Shown: positions 15,819 through 24,985, counted from the first letter of the stretch. The stretch is 33,659 nt of DNA from JAFIEN01 sp051859505 (GCA_051859505.1 JBHYFN010000039.1:1-33659); one strand, 5' to 3'. Translations and numbers: made by a program. The notes: a model not told the origin generated them from the letters alone.

Positions 15819-16136
15819 TCAGGTAACGGGACGAGAACGCAGGAACAGGTACAGCGGCAGGCCGCAGCTGACCCCGATGCAATAGGTGGCCGGGATCGCC
15901 AGAAGGGCGATCCAGTTCTTGCGAACCGCCACCTCGGAGATGATCCAGATCGTGAGCGTGATCGCCGCGATCGTCAGATCCCAGGTCAGGCCCGTGGTCG
16001 AGGCATTCACATACCAGGCGTCGATCAGGCCCGAGAGGCCGGTCCCCTCCTCGCGCATGTAGGTGACGAACCAGTACATCGGATGCACCGCGCCCCAGAT
16101 GGCCAGCGCCAGCCAGACCATGCGCAGGGGCGACAT
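15819..16136 (-). CDS. DUF2834 small membrane protein
   Basis: A 105-residue protein with three predicted membrane segments (about residues 5-27, 48-68 and 75-98), resembling DUF2834 proteins: MSPLRMVWLALAIWGAVHPMYWF at the start and a middle Trp/Thr-rich helix. Function is unknown. The start ATG shares its A with the stop codon of the upstream lipoprotein gene (TGATG), so the two are translationally coupled. It sits between an LptM-like lipoprotein and lysA. Confidence 0.82.
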   Translation of the reverse strand: MSPLRMVWLALAIWGAVHPMYWFVTYMREEGTGLSGLIDAWYVNASTTGLTWDLTIAAITLTIWIISEVAVRKNWIALLAIPATYCIGVSCGLPLYLFLRSRPVT

Positions 16137-16284
16137 CAGAGCCGCACCCCGAGGCGGATCTGCCCGGTCACGGTCACATCAGGCTCTGCGACGGGCGGCT
16201 GGGGCCGTTCGGGCGGGCCATCGGCGCCGCAGGCGGCGAGCAGGGCCAGTGCGGCAACGGCAGCGGCAGCGGCAAGAACCATCC

Positions 16285-16288
<4 letters not shown>
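16136..16288 (-). CDS. Small lipoprotein, LptM-like
   Basis: A 50-residue protein, easily missed because of its size. MRMVLAAAAAVAALALLAAC is a lipoprotein signal with lipobox LAAC, and Cys20 becomes the first mature residue. The mature part begins CGADGPPERPQPP, which resembles the CGxKGPLxxP start of the LptM (YifL) lipoproteins; in E. coli LptM aids assembly of the LptD outer-membrane translocon and is encoded beside dapF in the lysine/diaminopimelate region. A homologous position, between argH and lysA, is common in alphaproteobacteria. The start ATG at 16288 overlaps the argH stop (ATGA), and its stop overlaps the start of the DUF2834 gene. Gene reality is well supported; the LptM assignment is inference from the motif and location. 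Confidence 0.8.
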
Positions 16289-17673
<1,385 letters not shown>

Positions 17674-17695
17674 CTGTAGGATCCCGGGAGGTCAC

Positions 17696-18256
17696 ATGCG
17701 TAAAACTGTCGTCGCGGCTGCTTACACGGCACTCGCCCTTGTTGCAAATGCGCTCAGCGCCGATACGGCGTCACTCGAGGCGCTGCGCGAAGGCGACATG
17801 CGCAAGCTGAACTTCCACAGCAGCCCGACCCCGGCCTCGCTTGTTCCCTTCGACGACGGAACCGGCGTCGAGGTCAGCCTCGCCGCCTATCAGGGCCAGT
17901 ATGTCGTGCTGAACTTCTGGGCCACATGGTGCGCCCCCTGCCGGATCGAGATGCCCACCCTCGCGGCCCTGCAATCGGCCATGGGCGGGCCCGAGTTCAG
18001 CGTCGTCACCATCGCCACCGGCCGCAACGACCCCGCCGCCATGGCCCGCTTCTTCGAAGAGATCGGCGTCGACAACTTGCCGCTGTTCCGCGATCCGCAA
18101 CAGGCGCTGGCCCGCGACATGGGGGTGATGGGCCTGCCGATCACCGTCATCCTCGATCCCGCAGGCAACGAGATCGCGCGCCTGCAGGGCGACGCCCATT
18201 GGGACAGCGACAGCGCCATGGCCATCATCGCCGCCCTGATCGGCCGCGACGACTGA
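17696..18256 (+). CDS. TlpA-family periplasmic thiol:disulfide oxidoreductase
   Basis: A 186-residue thioredoxin-fold protein. MRKTVVAAAYTALALVANAL is a signal peptide or uncleaved membrane anchor, so the protein faces the periplasm. The active site is FWATWCAPC, with Cys79 and Cys82, after the strand YVVLNF, and the cis-proline region is MGLPITVIL. It belongs to the TlpA/ResA/CcmG group, which keeps thiols reduced in the periplasm, for example for cytochrome maturation or copper delivery; which of these cannot be told. I chose the ATG at 17696 because it has a strong GGGAGG ribosome site and a proper signal sequence; the frame is open far upstream but lies inside argH on the other strand. 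The 22-nt divergence from argH is noteworthy. Confidence 0.92.
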   Translation: MRKTVVAAAYTALALVANALSADTASLEALREGDMRKLNFHSSPTPASLVPFDDGTGVEVSLAAYQGQYVVLNFWATWCAPCRIEMPTLAALQSAMGGPEFSVVTIATGRNDPAAMARFFEEIGVDNLPLFRDPQQALARDMGVMGLPITVILDPAGNEIARLQGDAHWDSDSAMAIIAALIGRDD

Positions 18257-18331
18257 AGCACCGCGCGACGGCGGCCCAGGGGCGCCCCTCTTGCGACGCT
18301 GCCCAAAGGCACATCCGCCGGGGCGGGGCGC

Positions 18332-18352
18332 CCATTTTCTCATGGAAAATGG
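18332..18352. terminator. Hairpin between convergent tlpA-like gene and uvrC
   Basis: CCATTTTC (18332-18339) and GAAAATGG (18345-18352) form a perfect 8-bp stem with a 5-nt loop in the 97-nt gap between the two stop codons. No clean T-tract follows immediately on either strand; five Ts occur at 18360-18364 on the + strand. It may end transcription in one or both directions, weakly. Confidence 0.35.
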
Positions 18353-18353
18353 C

Positions 18354-20261
18354 TTAGCCTTTTTCGTGGAAGAAGCCGTAGATCGCCTCGGCCATGCTGT
18401 CGGAAATGCCCTCCACCGCCCGCAGATCGGCAAGGTTGGCCCGGCTCACCGCCTTGGCGCTGCCGAAATGCGCCAGCAGCGCGCGCTTGCGCGCCGCCCC
18501 CACGCCCGGGATCTCGTCCAGTGGCGTCGCCCCCACCGCCTTGGCCCGCTTGGCCCGATGGGTGCCGATGGCGAAACGATGCGCCTCGTCGCGCAGCCGC
18601 TGCACGAAATAAAGCACCGGGTCATTGTGCCGCAGCGCCATCGGGCGTTTCCCGGTGCGGTGGAACTCTTCCTTCCCCGCGTCCCGGTCCACCCCCTTGG
18701 CCACGCCGATCATCGGCACGTCCTCGACCCCAAGCTCGGCCATGATCCCCGCCACGGCCGAGACCTGCCCCGCGCCGCCGTCGATCAGCACCAGATCCGG
18801 CCAGGCCGCCGTCTCGCGGTCCGGGTCTTCCTTCAGGAGGCGCTGGAACCGGCGGGTCAGCACCTCTTTCATCATGCCGAAATCGTCGCCCGGGGTGATC
18901 TCGGTGCCCTTGATGTTGAACTTGCGATACTGCCCCTTCTCGAACCCGTCCGGCCCCGCCACGATCATCGCGCCCACAGCATCGGTGCCCATGATGTGGC
19001 TGTTGTCATAAACCTCGATCCGCCGCGGCACGGTGTCGAGGTCAAACGCCTCGGCCAGACCGCGCATCAGCCGGCCCTGCGCCGCCGTCTCGGCCATGCG
19101 GCGGGCGAGGGATTCGCGCGCGTTCCTGAGCGCGCCTTCCACAAGCTCGGCCTTCTCGCCCCGCTGCGGCACCGCGACCTCGACCCGGTGCCCGGCCTTG
19201 CCTGCCAGCGCCTCGGCGACCAGATCGGGGTCGTCCACCCCATGCGACAGAAGCACCAGCCGGGGCGGTTCGCGGTCGCTGTAGAACTGGCCGACGAAAG
19301 CCTGCATCACCTCGGCCGCGTCCACATCCTCGGCCAGACGGGGATAATAGTCGTGGTTGCCCCAGTTCTGGTTGGCGCGGATGAAAAAGACCTGAACGCA
19401 GGCCTGCCCGTTTTCCATATGCAGCGCGATCACATCCGCCCCGGCCACGCCGCGCGGGTTGATGCCTTGGGCCGTCTGCACCGATGTCAGCGCCCGGATC
19501 CGGTCGCGCAGTGCCCCCGCGCGCTCGAATTCCAGCGCCTCGGCGGCCTCGGCCATCTTCGCGGCCAGCTCTTCCTGAATGGCGGTGGATTTCCCTGACA
19601 GGAACTTCGCGGCATCCGAGACGCTGGCCGCGTAATCCGCCTCGGAGATCAGCCCGACGCAGGGCCCCGAGCAGCGCTTGATCTGGTAAAGCAGGCAGGG
19701 CCGGGTGCGGCTGGCGAACATCGAATCCGAGCAGTTGCGCAGAAGAAACGCCTTCTGCAACTGGTTCAGCGTGCGGTTGACCGCGCCCGCGCTGGCGAAA
19801 GGGCCGTAGTAATCCCCCTTCTCGGACTTGGCGCCGCGATGCTTCTTGATCTGCGCAAAGGGGTGGTCCTTCGTGACAAGGATGTTCGGGAAGGATTTGT
19901 CGTCGCGCAGAAGCACGTTGTAGCGCGGCTTGAGCTGCTTGATCAGGTTCTGTTCAAGCAGCAGCGCCTCGGTCTCGGTCCTTGTGGTCAGGAACATCAT
20001 CGAGGCGGTTTCGCGGATCATCCGCTCGATCCGTCCCGAATGGCCCGGGCGGGCGTAGTTCGACACCCGCGCCTTCAGGTTCCGCGCCTTGCCGACATAA
20101 AGCACCCGGGCCTGCGCATCGAGCATCCGGTAAACGCCGGGCGAGGCGTCGAGGGTGCGCAGATAGGCCCGGATGCAGTCATATCCGGTGACGGCAGGCG
20201 CTTCGCTCTGGCTCTCGTCTGGCATTTTCACGGGTCCGTGATTCTCGGGTCCGGATTCCAT
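18354..20261 (-). CDS. uvrC: Excinuclease ABC subunit C
   Basis: A 635-residue nucleotide-excision-repair endonuclease that makes both incisions around a lesion marked by UvrB. The N-terminal GIY-YIG domain reads SPGVYRMLDAQARVLYVGKA with NLKARVSNY after it. Next come the cysteine cluster region (NCSDSMFASRTRPCLLYQIKRCSGPCVG), the UVR UvrB-binding motif near residue 230 (EALEFERAGALRDRI), the RNase-H-like endonuclease domain (RRIEVYDNSHIMGTDAVGAM with catalytic Asp and His; DLVLIDGGAGQVSA), and the C-terminal double helix-hairpin-helix (IPGVGAARKRALLAHFGS…VEGISDSMAEAIY). All catalytic landmarks are intact. The start is uncertain: ATG at 20261 gives 12 extra residues of no homology, and an internal ATG (MPDESQSEAP) at 20225 is a good alternative; neither has a strong ribosome site. 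Confidence 0.95.
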   Translation of the reverse strand: MESGPENHGPVKMPDESQSEAPAVTGYDCIRAYLRTLDASPGVYRMLDAQARVLYVGKARNLKARVSNYARPGHSGRIERMIRETASMMFLTTRTETEALLLEQNLIKQLKPRYNVLLRDDKSFPNILVTKDHPFAQIKKHRGAKSEKGDYYGPFASAGAVNRTLNQLQKAFLLRNCSDSMFASRTRPCLLYQIKRCSGPCVGLISEADYAASVSDAAKFLSGKSTAIQEELAAKMAEAAEALEFERAGALRDRIRALTSVQTAQGINPRGVAGADVIALHMENGQACVQVFFIRANQNWGNHDYYPRLAEDVDAAEVMQAFVGQFYSDREPPRLVLLSHGVDDPDLVAEALAGKAGHRVEVAVPQRGEKAELVEGALRNARESLARRMAETAAQGRLMRGLAEAFDLDTVPRRIEVYDNSHIMGTDAVGAMIVAGPDGFEKGQYRKFNIKGTEITPGDDFGMMKEVLTRRFQRLLKEDPDRETAAWPDLVLIDGGAGQVSAVAGIMAELGVEDVPMIGVAKGVDRDAGKEEFHRTGKRPMALRHNDPVLYFVQRLRDEAHRFAIGTHRAKRAKAVGATPLDEIPGVGAARKRALLAHFGSAKAVSRANLADLRAVEGISDSMAEAIYGFFHEKG

Positions 20262-20292
20262 TTTAGCGGGGGCGGGACAAGAGGAAAGCTGT

Positions 20293-20319
20293 CCACGGTT
20301 TCTGGGGATAACTCCGTGG
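20293..20319. promoter_or_regulatory. Inverted repeat containing a DnaA-box-like sequence, upstream of uvrC
   Basis: CCACGG (20293-20298) and CCGTGG (20314-20319) are perfect arms around a segment that reads TTATCCCCA on the - strand (20311-20303), one mismatch from the DnaA box TTATCCACA. It lies 32-58 nt upstream of the annotated uvrC start. It could be an operator or a DnaA-responsive site; function is inferred only. Confidence 0.35.
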
Positions 20320-20402
20320 GCAAGCTCTTGGAGATCGGGATTTTTCCTTGCATTCAGCCCGTTTCAACTCGATGCCCAATTTTTAGGCAATTCTGCAAAC
20401 TC

Positions 20403-20416
20403 TTGATTTATCACAA
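20403..20416. promoter_or_regulatory. FNR/CRP-like site in the uvrC upstream region
   Basis: TTGATTTATCACAA has one perfect FNR half-site (TTGAT) and a degenerate second one, 8 of 10 positions of TTGAT-N4-ATCAA. It is set in an AT-rich block (about 20340-20475) that contrasts with its surroundings. It is a candidate for FnrL-type or CRP-type control; what it would control is unclear, as uvrC begins about 140 nt away. Confidence 0.35.
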
Positions 20417-20480
20417 GAAAAAATTTTATCGGGGGCAAGATGATGATTTCGTTACACAAATGTTAATGATCTGTTACCAG

Positions 20481-20508
20481 CCCCGCGCCCGGTGCACAAC
20501 TCGCGGGG
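20481..20508 (-). terminator. Stem-loop just after the SDR gene stop
   Basis: CCCCGCG (20481-20487) and CGCGGGG (20502-20508) form a 7-bp GC stem with a 14-nt loop, 5 nt downstream of the SDR stop codon on the - strand. It is at the right place to end the six-gene transcript from 24922, but no T-tract follows, so it may act with Rho or as a 3' stabiliser. The rest of 20262-20513 (252 nt between uvrC and this gene) holds only the sites listed here and no gene that I can see. Confidence 0.4.
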
Positions 20509-20513
20509 GCGCG

Positions 20514-21293
20514 CTATTCAACCCCCAGCACATCGGCCGTTTGCCAGACCAGATGCTGCCCGCCGTCCGGGCACAGAATCTGCCCCGTGACGCCCGGCGC
20601 ATCGAGGAAATAGCCCAGCGCCGCCGTCACATCCGCCGGATGCGCGCCGCGCTTCAGGATCGTCGCATCGCGTTGCGCCTTGAAATGCGCCGGGCTTTGC
20701 CGGGCGCCCTGCAGCGTGGGCCCGGGGCCGATCGCATTCACCCGCACATGCGGCGCCAGCCCCTGCGCCGCCGTGCGCGTCAGCGCCCAGAGGCCCATCT
20801 TGGCAAGCGTATAGGTCATGAATTCGGGCGTGAGCTTGTTGATCCGCTGGTCGATCATGTTGACGACAAGACCCTGGGCAAGCGGCTCTCCGTGGTCGTC
20901 CATGACGGCCTCGGGGATATGGGCGGCAAGGCCCTGCGTCAGCACGAAAGGCGCGCGCAGGTTGCTTTCCATATGCCGGTCCCAGCTTTCGCGGGTGGCG
21001 CTGCGGATGTCGTCATGTTCAAAGATCGAGGCGTTGTTGACCAGAACATGGACCGGCCCGCCCAAGGCCTCCATCGCGCGGGGGATCAGACCGGCCGTCT
21101 GTTCCTCGTCCAGAAGGTCGGCGCGGATCGCCTCGGCCCGTCGTCCCATGGCGCGCAGTTCGGCGACGACAGCCTCGGCCCCGTCGCGCGAGGTGGCATA
21201 GTGAACAGCAACGTCATGGCCGCGCTGCCCCAGATAAAGCGCCATGGCGCGGCCCAGTCGGGCACCTGCGCCCGTGACAAGCGCCCTGCTCAT
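20514..21293 (-). CDS. SDR oxidoreductase, pteridine reductase (PTR1/FolM)-like
   Basis: A 259-residue short-chain dehydrogenase. VTGAGARLGRAMA (residues 6-18) is the nucleotide-binding motif in the TGxxxRLG form found in pteridine reductases, VNNASIFEHDD is the NNAS motif, and Tyr161/Lys165 (YTLAK) the catalytic pair. The residue 13 places before the Tyr is Asp148 (NMIDQRINKL), not the usual Ser; PTR1 of Leishmania has the same Asp-Tyr-Lys arrangement. RVNAIGPGPT and DGGQHL are also shared with FolM/PTR1-like SDRs. A role in reducing dihydropterins or dihydrofolate with NADPH is therefore likely, though not proven. The ATG at 21293 is chosen because the SDR fold starts there and it overlaps the stop of the antiporter gene (ATGA); the open frame upstream has no homology. 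It is the last gene of the six-gene run. Confidence 0.88.
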   Translation of the reverse strand: MSRALVTGAGARLGRAMALYLGQRGHDVAVHYATSRDGAEAVVAELRAMGRRAEAIRADLLDEEQTAGLIPRAMEALGGPVHVLVNNASIFEHDDIRSATRESWDRHMESNLRAPFVLTQGLAAHIPEAVMDDHGEPLAQGLVVNMIDQRINKLTPEFMTYTLAKMGLWALTRTAAQGLAPHVRVNAIGPGPTLQGARQSPAHFKAQRDATILKRGAHPADVTAALGYFLDAPGVTGQILCPDGGQHLVWQTADVLGVE

Positions 21294-22225
21294 GCGATCA
21301 GCCAGACGGTATAGGCCGCGTAAAGCGCGAGGAACCCGGCCCCGACCAACCGGCCGATATCGCGCCGCCACAGGGCAAAGGGCGCCAGCAGCAAGGTGAC
21401 CGCCAGCATGACCCAGAGATTGACCGTCAGCATCGAGGACGGCACGTCAAGCGGGGCGATCATGGCGGTGGCGCCGATGATCAGAAGCAGGTTGAAGATC
21501 CCTGATCCGATCACATTGCCCATCGCCACATCCGCTTCGCGCCGGATCGCGGCGACCACGGTCGTCACCAGTTCGGGCAGCGAGGTTCCCACGGCCACAA
21601 GCGTCAGCCCGATCACCTCGGGCGAGATGCCGAAGGCCAGCGCGATATTGGACGCCCCTTCGACCAGCAGATCGGCCCCGAAAGCAAGGCCCGCGATCCC
21701 CGCCACCAGATAGGCGCCGATCTTCCATCCGGGCAGCCCGGGATCGGCGCCCTCGATCTCGTCAACCGTGGCGATGGCGCGATGGGCGCGGGCGATGCGG
21801 ATATTGTCGGCCAGCATCCAGCCAAGTGCCGCCAGCAGGATCAGCCCGTGCCACCAGGTCAGCGGGCCGACGAAACAGAGAGCGATGAACAGGACCGAGG
21901 CGCCCAGAAGCGTGTTGTAGCTTCGGCGCAGGTCGGATTGGCCCGACCGGATCACCGAGATCAGCGCCGGCACCCCGAGGATCAGCAGGATATTGGCGAT
22001 GTTGGACCCCACCACATTGCCCAGCGCGATGCCCGCCTGCCCCTTCAGCGCCGCATTGACCGAAACCAGCAGCTCGGGCGCCGAGGTGCCGAAGGCAACC
22101 ACCGTCATCCCCACGATCAGCGCCGGGATCCCCAGCCGCAGCGCAAGGTTCACCGCGCCCCGCACCAGCGCCTCGCCGCCCAGCACCAGAAGCACAAGGC
22201 CCGCCCCCACAAGAAGCCAGTCCAT
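21290..22225 (-). CDS. Calcium/sodium antiporter (CaCA family, YrbG-like)
   Basis: A 311-residue inner-membrane cation/Ca antiporter with about ten membrane segments. The two inverted halves carry the alpha-repeats: VVAFGTSAPELLVSV (about 43-56) with GNVVGSNIANILLI, and VAVGTSLPELVTTVVAAI with GNVIGSGIFNLLLIIG; the Glu in each GTSxPEL is the ion-binding residue. A charged loop (about residues 145-165, DEIEGADPGLPG) separates the halves. The family exchanges Ca2+ or another divalent ion for Na+ or H+; the ions cannot be fixed from sequence. Its ATG begins directly after the stop of the zinc-ribbon gene, and its stop overlaps the SDR start. Confidence 0.93.
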   Translation of the reverse strand: MDWLLVGAGLVLLVLGGEALVRGAVNLALRLGIPALIVGMTVVAFGTSAPELLVSVNAALKGQAGIALGNVVGSNIANILLILGVPALISVIRSGQSDLRRSYNTLLGASVLFIALCFVGPLTWWHGLILLAALGWMLADNIRIARAHRAIATVDEIEGADPGLPGWKIGAYLVAGIAGLAFGADLLVEGASNIALAFGISPEVIGLTLVAVGTSLPELVTTVVAAIRREADVAMGNVIGSGIFNLLLIIGATAMIAPLDVPSSMLTVNLWVMLAVTLLLAPFALWRRDIGRLVGAGFLALYAAYTVWLIA

Positions 22226-22393
22226 TCAGCGCTTGTCCTTCTTGCAGTGGCAAGGGCCCTTGCCGAAACGATACCGCCCGCAGGACGGGCATTTGCGCGC
22301 CTCGAGCCGCTTCTGACCCGGAAAGCGCAGCCGGCCGAACATCGCCAGAACGGCCATTCCAAGCAGAAAGAAGACGACGACCTTGACGATCAT
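22226..22393 (-). CDS. Small membrane-anchored zinc-ribbon protein
   Basis: A 55-residue protein: residues 2-20 are one hydrophobic helix (IVKVVVFFLLGMAVLAMFG), and residues 35-50 hold four cysteines and a His (KCPSCGRYRFGKGPCHC), a rubredoxin- or zinc-ribbon-like knuckle. It ends in a lysine-rich tail. It starts at ATG 22393, four nt after the sppA stop, and its stop abuts the antiporter start with no gap, which strongly supports it as a real gene although it is short. Function is unknown. The ribbon, with its basic tail, is most likely cytoplasmic or membrane-surface. Confidence 0.8.
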   Translation of the reverse strand: MIVKVVVFFLLGMAVLAMFGRLRFPGQKRLEARKCPSCGRYRFGKGPCHCKKDKR

Positions 22394-22397
22394 CCGG

Positions 22398-23201
22398 CTA
22401 CAGCCCGAACCGCGCCCAGGCGGCGCGTTCCTCGACCGCGCCGACCAGATCCTCGACCAGTTGCGCCCCGAAGCGCCGCAACAGCGGCTTGCGCTGCGCA
22501 TAGCGGCGCAGCCGCAGATCCTTGCCATATCTTTCGCGCAGCACCGGCATCAGATGCCCGATCCCGTCGGCCAGGCCCAGCTCAACGGCCTTGCGCCCGA
22601 TGAAGACATCGCCGGTGAACAGGTCGGGATGATCCTGCAGCTTGCCGGCCCGACGCGCCTTCACATGGTCGATGAAATGGTCGTGGATATCGCCCAGAAG
22701 CACGCCCAACCGCTCTACATCCTCGGGGCGCTCGGGGCGGAACGGGTCCAGCAGGCTTTTCGACCGCCCCGCCGTATGGACGCGCCGTTCCACGCCCAGC
22801 CGCCCGATCGCCTCTTGCAGGCCGAAACCCGCGCTGATCACGCCGATCGAGCCTGTCACGCTGCTGCCATCGACAAAGATCTCGTCCCCCGCCGTGGCCA
22901 GCCAATACCCGCCCGAGGCGGCCACATCCTCGACAAAGGCAAGGACGGGGATCCCCTTTTCTTCGGACAATCTGCGGATGCGCGCGGCGATGAGCGAGGA
23001 TTGCACCGGCGATCCGCCCGGTGAATTGATCTCGAGCGCGACAGCCACGGGGCGGCCCTTGGCGAAGGCGCGCTCGATCAGCGGGGCGGTCGATTTGTCG
23101 TTCAGCCCCTGCGCGCCGGCCATGATCGCGCCCTGAAGGCGGATCACCGAAACCACAGGGCCCGACTTCAGGAAGGGGAGCGTCAGTTTCATCCCGCTCA
23201 T
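22398..23201 (-). CDS. sppA: S49 family peptidase (SppA/SohB-like signal peptide peptidase)
   Basis: A 267-residue protease of the short SppA type. Ser96 in DVAASGGYWLA is the nucleophile, and Lys148 in GRSKSLLDPFR is the general base; the spacing of 52 equals that in B. subtilis SppA (Ser147, Lys199). LEINSPGGSPVQSS (57-69) and DGSSVTGSIGVI (111-122) complete the S49 core. It would degrade cleaved signal peptides or misfolded membrane proteins. There is no obvious N-terminal membrane anchor, which is less common for SppA, so the enzyme may be peripheral or cytoplasmic. Start: ATG 23201 or the in-frame ATG 9 nt downstream; the second has a better purine-rich ribosome site. It lies 36 nt after the ABC permease gene. 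Confidence 0.92.
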   Translation of the reverse strand: MSGMKLTLPFLKSGPVVSVIRLQGAIMAGAQGLNDKSTAPLIERAFAKGRPVAVALEINSPGGSPVQSSLIAARIRRLSEEKGIPVLAFVEDVAASGGYWLATAGDEIFVDGSSVTGSIGVISAGFGLQEAIGRLGVERRVHTAGRSKSLLDPFRPERPEDVERLGVLLGDIHDHFIDHVKARRAGKLQDHPDLFTGDVFIGRKAVELGLADGIGHLMPVLRERYGKDLRLRRYAQRKPLLRRFGAQLVEDLVGAVEERAAWARFGL

Positions 23202-23237
23202 CTAGTCAGGCCGCCCTGCCGCGACAAGGAGGGGTGA

Positions 23238-23999
23238 TCATTGCCGGATCCGCCAGCCGGACCTGAAGATCCACCAGACCACGGCCAGGCAAAGCGCGGC
23301 GAAACCCGCGATGGCCAGAAGGCTTAGCCCGATGGGCACATCCGCCGTGCCGAAGAACGACCAGCGAAAGCCCGAGATCAGGTAGACCACCGGGTTGAAC
23401 AGCGATACCGTCTGCCAGACGGGCGGCAACATGGTGATCGAATAGAAACTGCCGCCCAGGAACACGAGCGGCGTGATCACCAGAAGCGGGATCAGCTGGA
23501 GCTGTTCGAAATTGCCCGCCCAGATACCGATGATGAAGCCCAGCAGGGCAAAGCTGATGCAGGTCAGCACAAGGAAGGCCAGCATCGCCAGCGGATGGGC
23601 GATGGTCAGGTCCACGAACAGGAAAGAGGTCGCAAGGATGATCAGCCCGATGAACAGCGCCTTGACCGCGGCCGCGCCGACATAGCCCAGCACGATCTCG
23701 ACAAAATTGATCGGCGCCGAGAGAATCTCGTAGATCGCGCCGATAAACTTGGGAAAGAAGATCGCGAAAGACGCATTGGCCGTGGCCTGCGTCATCACCG
23801 TCAGCATGATCAGCCCCGGCACGATGAAGGCCCCGTAAGAGATATCCTCGACCATGTCGATCCGGCTGCCGATGGCCGCGCCGAAGACGACGAAATACAG
23901 CGAGGTCGAGATCACGGGCGAGATCATGGACTGCATGATGGTGCGGAAGAACCGCCCCATTTCCTGCCGAAAGATCGCGCGAACGGCATAGGGGTTCAT
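23238..23999 (-). CDS. ABC-2 type transporter permease
   Basis: A 253-residue inner-membrane protein with six membrane segments, of the ABC-2 exporter class (YadH/NodJ-like). It opens with NPYAVRAIFRQEMGRFFRT and has the ABC-2 conserved block LVFLGGSFYSITMLPPVWQTVSLFNPVVYLISGFRW near residues 180-215. With the ATPase encoded upstream it would form an exporter; substrates of this type include lipids, polysaccharides and drugs, and cannot be specified here. Its ATG overlaps the ATPase stop (ATGA at 23996-23999). Confidence 0.93.
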   Translation of the reverse strand: MNPYAVRAIFRQEMGRFFRTIMQSMISPVISTSLYFVVFGAAIGSRIDMVEDISYGAFIVPGLIMLTVMTQATANASFAIFFPKFIGAIYEILSAPINFVEIVLGYVGAAAVKALFIGLIILATSFLFVDLTIAHPLAMLAFLVLTCISFALLGFIIGIWAGNFEQLQLIPLLVITPLVFLGGSFYSITMLPPVWQTVSLFNPVVYLISGFRWSFFGTADVPIGLSLLAIAGFAALCLAVVWWIFRSGWRIRQ

Positions 24000-24922
24000 G
24001 CGTGCTCCTTCACCAGCCCGACGAAGATATCCTCGAGGCTGGATTGTTCGGTATCCAGATCGGTCATCACCAGCCCCGCATCGCGCAGCGCGTTGAGAAG
24101 CGAGGTGATGCCGGTCCGGTCGGCCTTGGTGTCATAGTCATAGACCAGCGACCGCCCGTTCGCGCCGATCCGCAGGGACCAGGCCGCCAGCGCCTGGGGC
24201 ACCGCCTCCAGCGGCTCGGCCAGTTCGATCCGAAGCTCCTTGCGGCCCATGCGGGCCATCAGCTCGGCCTTGTCCTCGACCAGCAGGATCTCGCCCTTGG
24301 CGATCACGCCGACACGGTCGGCGATGGCCTCGGCCTCTTCGATGTAATGGGTGGTCAGGATGATCGTCACGCCGCTGGCGCGCAGATCGTTGACGACCTG
24401 CCACATGTCGCGGCGCAGCTCGACATCCACCCCGGCGGTGGGTTCGTCCAGAAACAGGATGCGCGGCTCATGGCTCAGCGCCTTGGCGATCAGCACCCGC
24501 CGCTTCATGCCGCCAGACAGCGTCATGATCCGGGCATCGCGCTTGTCCCAAAGCGAGAGTTGTTTCAACAGCTTCTCGATATGCGCGGGGTTGGGCGGCT
24601 TGCCGAACAGGCCCCGGCTGAAGCGGATGACGTCCTGCACCTTCTCGAAGGACTCGAGGCTGATTTCCTGCGGCACCAGCCCGATCAGCGACCGCGCCGC
24701 GCGCCAGTCGCGCACCACGTCATGGCCCGCCACGGTCACGCTGCCCGAGGTCGGGTTGGTGATGCCGCAGATCGTCGAGATCAGCGTCGTCTTGCCTGCG
24801 CCATTGGGGCCAAGCAGGGCCAGGATCTCGCCCTCTTCGATTTCGAGCGTGACGCCCTTCAGCGCCTCGAACCCGGTCTTGTAGGATTTCCGCAGGTCGC
24901 GGACGGAAACGATGGGTGCCAC
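23996..24922 (-). CDS. ABC exporter ATP-binding protein
   Basis: A 308-residue ATPase with Walker A GPNGAGKTT (38-46), LVPQEISLESFEKVQDV with the Q-loop, signature LSGGMKRRVLIAKAL, Walker B ILFLDEPTAGVD and the switch region TTHYIEEAEAIADRVGVI, followed by a C-terminal domain of about 90 residues typical of DrrA/CcmA/YadG-like ATPases. I set the start at GTG 24922, not at any of the upstream ATGs in the open frame: GGGAGG lies 6 nt before it, and APIVSVRDLRKSYKTG is where homology begins. It is the first gene of the six-gene run ending at 20514 and is divergent from the demethylase gene at 25089. Confidence 0.93.
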   Translation of the reverse strand: MAPIVSVRDLRKSYKTGFEALKGVTLEIEEGEILALLGPNGAGKTTLISTICGITNPTSGSVTVAGHDVVRDWRAARSLIGLVPQEISLESFEKVQDVIRFSRGLFGKPPNPAHIEKLLKQLSLWDKRDARIMTLSGGMKRRVLIAKALSHEPRILFLDEPTAGVDVELRRDMWQVVNDLRASGVTIILTTHYIEEAEAIADRVGVIAKGEILLVEDKAELMARMGRKELRIELAEPLEAVPQALAAWSLRIGANGRSLVYDYDTKADRTGITSLLNALRDAGLVMTDLDTEQSSLEDIFVGLVKEHA

Positions 24923-24985
24923 TTCTGCCTCCCTGCCGGTCGGGCTTTGCGCAGATAGCGCCGGGTGGGGGAAAGGCCAAGCCCT

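Noticed and set aside
20262..20513. Chromosomal replication origin
   Set aside because: Only two single-mismatch DnaA-like boxes are present and none of the usual origin neighbours (dnaA, parAB, mnmG, hemE) is in the window. Kept only as a regulatory candidate.
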